Source of the DNA: Desulfuromonadaceae bacterium
GTDB taxonomy: Bacteria > Desulfobacterota > Desulfuromonadia > Desulfuromonadales > Desulfuromonadaceae
Direction: 5' to 3'
Length of the DNA stretch: 15,604 nt
Assembly (NCBI GenBank): GCA_027065245.1
Contig: JAMOOS010000072.1
Location: 1 to 15,604, forward strand
Shown: one piece after another, positions 6,759-12,065 of the stretch
Numbering within the stretch: position 1 is the stretch's first letter
How the letters are laid out: each line of letters starts with the position of its first letter
The notes under the pieces: model-generated
The model's database searches: none
The model's input: the letters and a program-made list of their open reading frames with translations, nothing else
What the model was told of the DNA's origin: nothing
Program-made: the position numbers and the translations under genes

Positions 6759-9122
6759 ATGAGCGAGACACCAGCAAATATTGATGCTGATGACACTGTA
6801 ACGGCTGCGATTCCATTGCTGCCGTTGCGTGATCTGGTGGTTTTTCCCGCCATGATCACACCGTTGTTTGTCGGTCGGGCTCGGTCTATCCGGGCTTTGG
6901 AAGTTGCCATGGAGAGCAGTCGCCATATTTTTCTGGTGGCGCAAAATGACGCCGAGGTAGATGAGCCAGGCGAAGACGATCTGTACCGGGTAGGTACAGT
7001 GGCGCGGATCTCCCAGTTGATGAAATTGCCCGACGGCACTGTCAAGCTGCTGGTGGAAGGACGCACCCGTGCGTTTATTACCGCTTTGCACGATCAGGGT
7101 GATTATGTGCAGGTGGTGTACGACGAAGTGGTTGAGATGCACCTCGATTCTATTGAGGTGGAGGCAATGGTGCGCAGTGTGCGCAGCATGTTTGTTACCT
7201 ATGTCAATTTCAGTCGCAAAATTCCCACTGAGGTGGTCAACGCGGTGGAAAATATCACCGATCCCGGCACGTTGGCTGATACCATTGCCGCCCATCTGGG
7301 ATTGCGGGTCGATGAAAAGCAGGAAATTCTCGAGCTGACAGATGTCAATCTACGTCTGGAAACTTTGCTGGAAATGATGGAGCGGGAGATTGAAATTCTC
7401 AAGATCGAACGCAAAATCCGCAAGCGGGTTAAAAGCCAGATGGAACGCACGCAGAAGGAATACTACCTCAATGAGCAGATGCGTGCCATTCAGAAGGAGC
7501 TGGGCGACAAGGACGAATTTAAGCAGGAGCTCAAAGAGCTTGAAGAGCAGATCGGCAAGCGCAAGATGTCGCGCGAAGCCAGTGACAAGGCCAAGGCTGA
7601 GCTGAAGAAGTTGAAAATGATGTCGCCCATGTCGGCGGAGGCGACAGTGGTGCGCAATTATCTCGACTGGCTGTTGTCCCTGCCGTGGCAAAAAGGTACC
7701 CGCGACAGCAGTGACCTTGCTCATGCCGAGGAGATTCTCAACGAGGATCACTACGGCCTGGACAAAGTGAAGGAGCGGATACTTGAGCATCTGGCGGTGC
7801 AGACGCTGGTAAAAAAGATTCAGGGGCCGATTCTGTGCCTGGTAGGGCCGCCAGGAGTGGGCAAGACCTCCCTCGGGCGATCCATCGCTCGCGCCATCAA
7901 CCGCAAGTTTGTGCGTATTTCACTGGGGGGTGTGCGTGATGAGGCTGAGATTCGCGGTCACAGGCGTACCTATATTGGTTCCATGCCGGGTAAGATTATC
8001 CAGAGCATGAAGAAGGCGGCGGTTCGCAACCCGGTGTTTCTCCTCGATGAGATCGACAAGATGTCGATGGATTTTCGCGGCGATCCGTCTGCGGCCCTGC
8101 TGGAAGTGCTCGATCCGGAACAGAATAAAACCTTCGTCGATCATTTTCTCGATGTCGATTACGACCTTTCCAACGTGATGTTTATTACCACCGCCAATTC
8201 GGTGCAGGGCATTCCGGCACCACTGTTGGATCGGATGGAAATTGTCGCGCTGGATGGTTATACCGAGGAAGAAAAGCTGCATATCGCCCGGCAGCATCTT
8301 ATCGGCAAGCAGCTGCGTAATCACGGACTTGATCGTGGCAACGTCGAATTTTCCACTGCTGCATTAATGGAAATAATACGTTGTTATACTCATGAAGCGG
8401 GGGTGCGTGATTTGGAGCGCAGCATTGCCGCCATATGCCGGAAAATTGCTCGACAGGTGGTGGATGGTGCGCAAAAAAAAGCAAAAAGGCGTATCGGAGT
8501 AGCTCAGGTGCGTAAATTTCTTGGCGTGGCCAAATATGAGTACGGACGCAAAAACAAGAGTAAACGCTGCGGCATTGCTACCGGCCTTGCCTGGACTGCA
8601 TCAGGTGGCGAAGTGTTGATGATTGAGGTGCTGGAGTTGCCTGGGCAGGGTAAATTAACCATAACTGGTAAATTGGGCGAGGTGATGCAGGAGTCGGTTC
8701 AGGCGGCGTTTGCGTATATCCGCTCGCGTTGGCAGGAACTCGGGCTGGAGGAGGATTTCTACCGCAATATCGATCTGCATATCCACGTACCGGAGGGCGC
8801 TATCCCTAAAGATGGCCCGTCGGCAGGTATCACCATTGCCACTGCCATAGCTTCGGCGTTGACACACCGGCAGGTGGATTGCGACCTGGCCATGACCGGT
8901 GAAATCAATCTGCGTGGAGAGGTGCTGGCCATCGGCGGATTGAAGGAAAAACTGCTGGCGGCGCGTCGGGCCGGAGTGCAGCGTGTGTTGATACCGCAGG
9001 AAAACCAGCGTCATCTCAGGGAATTACCGGCTGCGCTTCTTAAGGGTTTGACTGTAGAGTGCGTTGGTCACATGGACGAGGTGTTGGCACAGGCGTTGCA
9101 GGGTAACAGCCGCGCGAAGTAG
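6759..9122 (+). CDS. lon: ATP-dependent protease LonA
   Basis: This 787-residue LonA is of usual length. The N-terminal substrate-recognition domain starts at PLLPLRDLVVFP (19-30). A charged coiled-coil region covers about 200-285. The AAA+ module has Walker A GPPGVGKT at 363-370 and Walker B FLLDEID at 427-433. The C-terminal protease domain has a Ser688 (PKDGPSAG) and Lys731 (GGLKEK) dyad, 43 residues apart as in E. coli. Lon degrades misfolded and regulatory proteins in the cytoplasm. It starts 16 bases after clpX behind a weak purine-rich site, and so is probably read through from the tig-clp transcript. One oddity is a run of eight A at 8473-8480, just between the ATPase and protease domains; a one-base slip there closes the frame within about 15 codons in either direction. 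Confidence 0.98.
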   Translation: MSETPANIDADDTVTAAIPLLPLRDLVVFPAMITPLFVGRARSIRALEVAMESSRHIFLVAQNDAEVDEPGEDDLYRVGTVARISQLMKLPDGTVKLLVEGRTRAFITALHDQGDYVQVVYDEVVEMHLDSIEVEAMVRSVRSMFVTYVNFSRKIPTEVVNAVENITDPGTLADTIAAHLGLRVDEKQEILELTDVNLRLETLLEMMEREIEILKIERKIRKRVKSQMERTQKEYYLNEQMRAIQKELGDKDEFKQELKELEEQIGKRKMSREASDKAKAELKKLKMMSPMSAEATVVRNYLDWLLSLPWQKGTRDSSDLAHAEEILNEDHYGLDKVKERILEHLAVQTLVKKIQGPILCLVGPPGVGKTSLGRSIARAINRKFVRISLGGVRDEAEIRGHRRTYIGSMPGKIIQSMKKAAVRNPVFLLDEIDKMSMDFRGDPSAALLEVLDPEQNKTFVDHFLDVDYDLSNVMFITTANSVQGIPAPLLDRMEIVALDGYTEEEKLHIARQHLIGKQLRNHGLDRGNVEFSTAALMEIIRCYTHEAGVRDLERSIAAICRKIARQVVDGAQKKAKRRIGVAQVRKFLGVAKYEYGRKNKSKRCGIATGLAWTASGGEVLMIEVLELPGQGKLTITGKLGEVMQESVQAAFAYIRSRWQELGLEEDFYRNIDLHIHVPEGAIPKDGPSAGITIATAIASALTHRQVDCDLAMTGEINLRGEVLAIGGLKEKLLAARRAGVQRVLIPQENQRHLRELPAALLKGLTVECVGHMDEVLAQALQGNSRAK

Positions 9123-9146
9123 CGCAGCTAATGAAGAAAACACTGT

Positions 9147-9196
9147 TTGACAAATGGTGGATTGCTCTTGTACAACGGGAGCCTGTTTGCTATAAG
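9147..9196 (+). promoter_or_regulatory. Candidate promoters for the HU gene
   Basis: Two overlapping sigma-70-like promoters can be read. One is TTGACA at 9147-9152 with TACAAC at 9171-9176 (18-base spacer). The other is TTGTAC at 9168-9173 with TATAAG at 9191-9196 (17-base spacer) and a TG extended -10 at 9188-9189. The second has the better -10. Either would allow HU to be expressed independently of lon, which fits an abundant protein. This is pattern-based only. Confidence 0.5.
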
Positions 9197-9250
9197 AGGT
9201 AGCGCGTTGAAGAGACGCATAACTGACATGAAGAATAAGGAGGAAATGCC

Positions 9251-9523
9251 GTGACTAAAACTGAACTGGTAAACGCGATTGCCGAGAAGTCTGGGCTGGC
9301 CAAGTCTGATGCTGAGAAGGCGCTGAAGGCTTTCGTGGATACCGTAACGCAAGCACTGCAGAACGATGACAAGGTGGCCATGGTAGGGTTCGGTACATTT
9401 AGCGTGGGAGAGCGTGCAGCCCGCACCGGCAAGAATCCTCAGACCGGAGCAGAAATTCAGATTGCTGCCGCCAAAGTGCCTAAATTCAAAGCCGGTAAGG
9501 CACTTAAGGATGCATTGAATTAA
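9251..9523 (+). CDS. hup: HU-family nucleoid DNA-binding protein
   Basis: This 90-residue protein is the standard HU length. It opens with MTKTELVNAIAEKSGL and helices typical of the dimer body. The core contains GFGTFSVGERAARTGKNPQTG at about 48-68, which is the HU/IHF signature leading into the DNA-gripping beta arm. The proline that intercalates DNA lies at the arm tip in KNPQTG. It ends in FKAGKALKDALN. HU bends and compacts DNA. The start is GTG at 9251, chosen because a strong AAGGAGGA site lies 7-8 bases upstream and the frame then begins exactly at the family N-terminus. It sits 128 bases after lon, the same order as lon-hupB in E. coli, where Lon degrades HU (established knowledge). 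HU rather than IHF is favoured by sequence. Confidence 0.96.
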   Translation: MTKTELVNAIAEKSGLAKSDAEKALKAFVDTVTQALQNDDKVAMVGFGTFSVGERAARTGKNPQTGAEIQIAAAKVPKFKAGKALKDALN

Positions 9524-9540
9524 GTTGTCAATAAAATGTC

Positions 9541-9597
9541 CGCGAGGTGAAAAATAGGGCTTTACTTCACTGGGGTAATCTGTTAGTTTTCACCGCG
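9541..9597 (+). repeat. Long-range inverted repeat in the leader of the tRNA-Asp cluster
   Basis: CGCGAGGTGAAAA at 9541-9553 can pair with TTTTCACCGCG at 9587-9597 with one bulged A. The left arm could also pair more locally (GTGAA at 9547-9551 with TTCAC at 9566-9570), so the two folds exclude each other. It lies between HU and the first tRNA-Asp, ending 11 bases before it. It may be a processing or weak termination structure; no T tract follows the stem directly. The pairing is seen; the role is not known. Confidence 0.4.
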
Positions 9598-9608
9598 TTC
9601 GACCAAAC

Positions 9609-9685
9609 GGGGCTGTAGTAGAGTCGGTTACAACGCCGGCCTGTCACGCCGGAGGTCGCGGGTTCGAGTCCCGTCAGCCCCGCCA
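9609..9685 (+). tRNA. tRNA-Asp (anticodon GTC), first copy
   Basis: A 77-base cloverleaf with encoded CCA and discriminator G73, as required for aspartate. The acceptor stem is GGGGCTG/CAGCCCC. The anticodon stem CCGGC/GCCGG holds loop CTGTCAC, anticodon GTC. The T arm is GCGGG-TTCGAGT-CCCGT. The D stem is GTAG/CAAC, which leaves an A-A mismatch at 12-23 and a G-C at 13-22, unlike the paired stem usual in bacterial tRNA-Asp. It is identical to the copy at 9796. Confidence 0.96.
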
Positions 9686-9711
9686 TTTACAATTAAAAGT
9701 ACCAATTTAGT

Positions 9712-9787
9712 GGGCGAATAGCTCAGCTGGGAGAGCATCGGTCTTACACACCGAGGGTCACAGGTTCGAGCCCTGTTTCGCCCACCA
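9712..9787 (+). tRNA. tRNA-Val (anticodon TAC)
   Basis: A 76-base cloverleaf with encoded CCA. The acceptor stem GGGCGAA/TTCGCCC pairs fully. The anticodon stem TCGGT/ACCGA holds loop CTTACAC, anticodon TAC for valine. The T arm is ACAGG-TTCGAGC-CCTGT. It lies between two identical tRNA-Asp genes. Confidence 0.97.
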
Positions 9788-9795
9788 TTTTTTAC

Positions 9796-9872
9796 GGGGC
9801 TGTAGTAGAGTCGGTTACAACGCCGGCCTGTCACGCCGGAGGTCGCGGGTTCGAGTCCCGTCAGCCCCGCCA
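9796..9872 (+). tRNA. tRNA-Asp (anticodon GTC), second copy
   Basis: Identical over all 77 bases to the copy at 9609-9685, including the unusual D stem. Flanking bases differ beyond a shared AC just upstream, so the repeat unit is the tRNA itself. It starts eight bases after tRNA-Val and closes the second tRNA cluster just before a strong terminator. Identity could reflect recent duplication or gene conversion (inference). Confidence 0.96.
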
Positions 9873-9893
9873 CTAAAGATACTATCGGTACTG

Positions 9894-9929
9894 AAAAAGG
9901 GCAGCGAATCAAATTCGCTGCCCTTTTTT
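9894..9929. terminator. Strong bidirectional intrinsic terminator
   Basis: A perfect 11-bp stem (GGGCAGCGAAT/ATTCGCTGCCC) with loop CAA is flanked by AAAAA on the left and TTTTTT on the right. It therefore works in both directions: it ends the Asp-Val-Asp tRNA transcript on the plus strand and the nitroreductase/thioredoxin-like transcript arriving on the minus strand. Confidence 0.93.
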
Positions 9930-9948
9930 GTTGCCATTGTCTTGTCGG

Positions 9949-10404
9949 TCACTGTTTGTGCATCACTTTCTTCAGGTATTCCACATAGGCCGCGCCGCCG
10001 CCGGGACGGTATCCGGTGATGGTTACCAGAGCCGCATCGGGGTTAAGGATAGCTACAGTAGGAAAACCGCGCACATGGTACATACGCGCCAGACGCTCGT
10101 TTTGCTGGCGAATTTCCTCTGCCTGTGCGCTGCGGCGGGGAAAATCAGCGCTCATCAGCACCAGGTTATCTTTGGCAAAGTCCAGAAATTCCTTGGTGGA
10201 AAAAACCTCTTTGTCCAGTTTGATGCACCAGTGACACCAGTCGGAGCCGCTGAACGCCATAAGAATGTACTTGTTCTCTTTTTTTGCCTGTGCTTTGGCC
10301 TGGTCAAAGTTGTCCGTCCATGGTGCCTCGGCAGCGTAGCCGGAGACCGGGATTACGAGCGCTGTCAGCAGCAGTATCAGCATCAAATTTTTTACAGTTT
10401 TCAT
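9949..10404 (-). CDS. Exported thioredoxin-like protein with CHWC motif
   Basis: This is a protein of about 151 residues with a thioredoxin fold of the Thioredoxin_7/DUF255-like branch. A hydrophobic N-terminus ending near SGYAAEAP reads as a Sec signal peptide cleaved around residue 25, placing it in the periplasm. The active-site segment is SGSDWCHWCIKLDKEVF, with two cysteines in CHWC (57-60) replacing the classical CGPC; GFPT with the cis-proline follows at about 113-116. Histidine between the cysteines is seen in DsbA (CPHC), and this group is often associated with disulfide handling, but the substrate is unknown. The ATG at 10404 shares one base with the stop of the upstream nitroreductase gene (TGATG), indicating translational coupling; a TTG one codon earlier, closer to the GGAG site at 10415-10418, is an alternative start. 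Transcription ends at the terminator at 9894-9929. Confidence 0.85.
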   Translation of the reverse strand: MKTVKNLMLILLLTALVIPVSGYAAEAPWTDNFDQAKAQAKKENKYILMAFSGSDWCHWCIKLDKEVFSTKEFLDFAKDNLVLMSADFPRRSAQAEEIRQQNERLARMYHVRGFPTVAILNPDAALVTITGYRPGGGAAYVEYLKKVMHKQ

Positions 10405-10952
10405 CAATGTTGTTCTCCGTTCAGCGTATAGGTGTTAAAGCAGGCTCTGCTGGCAAACGGTTTACGCTCTTTTGGCGGCCACTGCTCCAGCGGAATGCCT
10501 ACAGGTAAAATAATCTGGATTTTTTTATGCTCAGGCAGCCTGAGCAGTTGCGCCAGTTTGGCGGCGTGATTGTCGATGCGCAGCCAGCCGTCGATCCATA
10601 CGCTGGCGTAGCCGAGACCGGTGATGGTCAGCAGCATGTTCTCCACTGCCGCCGCGCAGTCTTCGATCTGGAAATTGTAGCCCTCGTATACCGCCTGCGG
10701 TTGCTTGTCGATAACGCAGGCGATCATGGCTGGTGCCTGGTTCATCGCCTTGTTGGCCGGATGCATGGCATTGATCTGTTGTACCATGGCCGGATCATCG
10801 ATGATGACAAACTCGGTAGTCTGAGCGTTTTTACCCGACGGTGCCCGTATCCCCGCCTCTACAATGGTAATTAAATGGTCGCGGGGTACCGGTTGCGTAT
10901 CCATGGGGCCGCGATAGCTGTGACGTTTGGCAATTGCTTCTTCAAGTTCCAT
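10404..10952 (-). CDS. Nitroreductase-family FMN-dependent oxidoreductase
   Basis: This 182-residue protein belongs to the nitroreductase fold, whose members reduce nitro compounds, quinones or flavins with NAD(P)H using FMN. FMN-contact signatures are visible: the N-terminal RHSYR at 10-14, the APSGKN segment at 37-42, and a glycine-rich stretch near GLGYASVWIDGW (residues 112-123). The C-terminal part has ILPVGIPLEQWPPKERKPF, where this family commonly reads GxPxxxPxxKxRxP. It is short but not truncated for this family. The start at 10952 fits the family N-terminus, though its ribosome site is weak. It forms a two-gene unit with the downstream thioredoxin-like gene. It lies 83 bases beyond the hairpin that closes the peroxiredoxin gene, so the two may be separately transcribed. 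The physiological substrate cannot be told from sequence. Confidence 0.88.
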   Translation of the reverse strand: MELEEAIAKRHSYRGPMDTQPVPRDHLITIVEAGIRAPSGKNAQTTEFVIIDDPAMVQQINAMHPANKAMNQAPAMIACVIDKQPQAVYEGYNFQIEDCAAAVENMLLTITGLGYASVWIDGWLRIDNHAAKLAQLLRLPEHKKIQIILPVGIPLEQWPPKERKPFASRACFNTYTLNGEQH

Positions 10953-11034
10953 AGCAGTAGTGTTCCCGTGGTAAAAGAGTATCCGTTATGTAATACAGCA
11001 CCGGACTAATATAACATGCCGGGACAAAATAAAC

Positions 11035-11062
11035 AAAAAGCCACCCGGGCAGGTGGCTTTTT
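11035..11062. terminator. Intrinsic terminator of the peroxiredoxin gene
   Basis: The stem GCCACC/GGTGGC, extended by AAAAA/TTTTT pairs, encloses loop CGGGCA. Read on the minus strand it is followed by a T tract and lies 27 bases past the peroxiredoxin stop. It is symmetrical and could act in both directions. It should separate the peroxiredoxin transcript from the nitroreductase gene downstream on the same strand. Confidence 0.88.
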
Positions 11063-11088
11063 GTTGAGGCGCTTTAGCGGTGCTGTGG

Positions 11089-11691
11089 CTACAGTTTGTC
11101 GGCGTTTTTGGCCAGATACTCGGCTACGCCGTCGCTGCTGGCTTTCATGCCGCTGTCGCCTTTTTTCCAGCCGGCGGGGCAAACCTCGCCGTACTGCTCA
11201 TGGAACTGCAGGGCATCAATGGTGCGGATCATCTCGTCGATGTTGCGTCCCAGCGGCAGGTTGTTGACTACCTGATGCTGAACCACCCCCTCTTTATCGA
11301 TGAGGAACGATGCTCGCAGCGCCACTCCGGCCTGGGGATGCTCAATACCGTAGGCCCGGCAGATTTCGTGTTTTACGTCGGCAACCATGGGGAACTCCAC
11401 CGCACCGATGCCGCCGTTTTCGATGGCGGTATTTCTCCAGGCAAAGTGGGTAAACTGGGAGTCGATGGACACGCCGACAACTTCGACGCCACGCTCACGC
11501 AACTGGTTAACACGATGGTTGTGGGCAATGATCTCCGACGGGCAGACAAAGGTAAAATCCAGCGGCCAGAAAAACAGAACCACATACTTGCCTTTCAGAT
11601 CGCTGAGTTTGAAATCGCTGACAATACTGCCATCGCCAAGAACTGCCGGGGCACAGAAATCGGGTGCTTCTTTTGCTACTAATACGCTCAT
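11089..11691 (-). CDS. Typical 2-Cys peroxiredoxin (AhpC/Prx1 group)
   Basis: This 200-residue thiol peroxidase reduces hydrogen peroxide and organic hydroperoxides in the cytoplasm. The peroxidatic Cys50 lies in DFTFVCPSE, the active-site Arg126 in LRASFLID and the resolving Cys171 in EVCPAGW, the normal layout for the typical 2-Cys dimer. A GGIG segment at 93-96 is one of the two marks of peroxide-sensitive enzymes; the partner YF motif of the C-terminal helix is absent (the tail reads EYLAKNADKL), so resistance to over-oxidation is hard to predict. The ATG at 11691 has a strong AGGAGA site seven bases upstream. The gene stands alone between its own terminator and a spacer with dyad elements. 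No AhpF is present in the window, so the reductant is probably thioredoxin or another system (inference). Confidence 0.96.
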   Translation of the reverse strand: MSVLVAKEAPDFCAPAVLGDGSIVSDFKLSDLKGKYVVLFFWPLDFTFVCPSEIIAHNHRVNQLRERGVEVVGVSIDSQFTHFAWRNTAIENGGIGAVEFPMVADVKHEICRAYGIEHPQAGVALRASFLIDKEGVVQHQVVNNLPLGRNIDEMIRTIDALQFHEQYGEVCPAGWKKGDSGMKASSDGVAEYLAKNADKL

Positions 11692-11735
11692 GATGTTTTC
11701 TCCTGTGTTGAAATTAGTTGTTGAATAGAATAAAT

Positions 11736-11751
11736 GCTCCGTTAATGGAGC
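11736..11751. promoter_or_regulatory. Near-perfect 16-base dyad upstream of the peroxiredoxin gene
   Basis: GCTCC-G-TTAA-T-GGAGC is palindromic except for one G/T pair. It is centred about 52 bases upstream of the peroxiredoxin start codon, where an operator or a leader hairpin is expected. It does not resemble the PerR consensus, and OxyR sites are too loosely defined to judge by eye. The binding protein is unknown. Confidence 0.4.
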
Positions 11752-11787
11752 TTATTGCCATATGTGATGCTGGCAAGCTAACAAAGA

Positions 11788-11802
11788 TGACAAATATAGT
11801 CA
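11788..11802. promoter_or_regulatory. TGAC-N7-GTCA dyad in the divergent spacer
   Basis: TGAC at 11788-11791 and GTCA at 11799-11802 flank an AT-only centre. On the minus strand the right arm forms TTGACT, a possible -35 hexamer; TAGCTT 17 bases further on is only a weak -10. It could be an operator overlapping a promoter. Short dyads of this kind also occur by chance. Confidence 0.3.
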
Positions 11803-12065
11803 ACAATAAAATCGGCGCAGCGCCATTTTTTTTCGCGCATTTTTACTGTCGCAGGCGCATTCGGGTTAATATCGCAGCGGTAGCCGATAAAGAAGTTGCC
11901 GAGCGCGATGATGATATTTAACATATAGCGCATGTGCTTAAAGCTGCACGTGTACAGCGTACCCATCTGCCGGAATTGGTTGGGAGTTTGCCGGGCTTTG
12001 CAGCCGATTCATGGAAAGTCAAACAGGCTCCTGGATGGCGGTGGAGAGAGCCGAGGAGGATTTTA

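Larger units (their letters stand above)
11692..12065. other. 374-base divergent spacer between the peroxiredoxin and DUF6178-like genes
   Basis: No convincing gene is seen here. The frame of the downstream protein stays open back to a GTG at 11934 but lacks a ribosome site there. The spacer holds a near-perfect 16-base dyad at 11736-11751, a TGAC-N7-GTCA dyad at 11788-11802, a small GGCG-CAG-CGCC hairpin followed by T8 at 11814-11833, and on the minus strand a TTGACT hexamer overlapping the second dyad that could be a -35 for the peroxiredoxin gene. It probably contains promoters for both flanking genes. Confidence 0.5.

Noticed and set aside
9609..9872. Repeat of tRNA-Asp as attachment-site duplication of an integrated element
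   Set aside because: Only a tRNA-Val lies between the copies, with no integrase or cargo, so simple tRNA duplication is the better explanation.
11080..11682. Long plus-strand frame antisense to the peroxiredoxin gene
   Set aside because: It is a mirror of a clearly functional peroxiredoxin with all catalytic residues. It shows no domain features of its own.
11814..11833. GGCG-CAG-CGCC hairpin followed by eight T, as a terminator
   Set aside because: The stem is only four base pairs and no plus-strand gene lies upstream for it to terminate.
11934..12065. N-terminal 44-codon extension of the DUF6178-like protein from a GTG
   Set aside because: No ribosome site precedes the GTG, whereas the internal ATG at 12066 has GAGGAGGA at ideal spacing.
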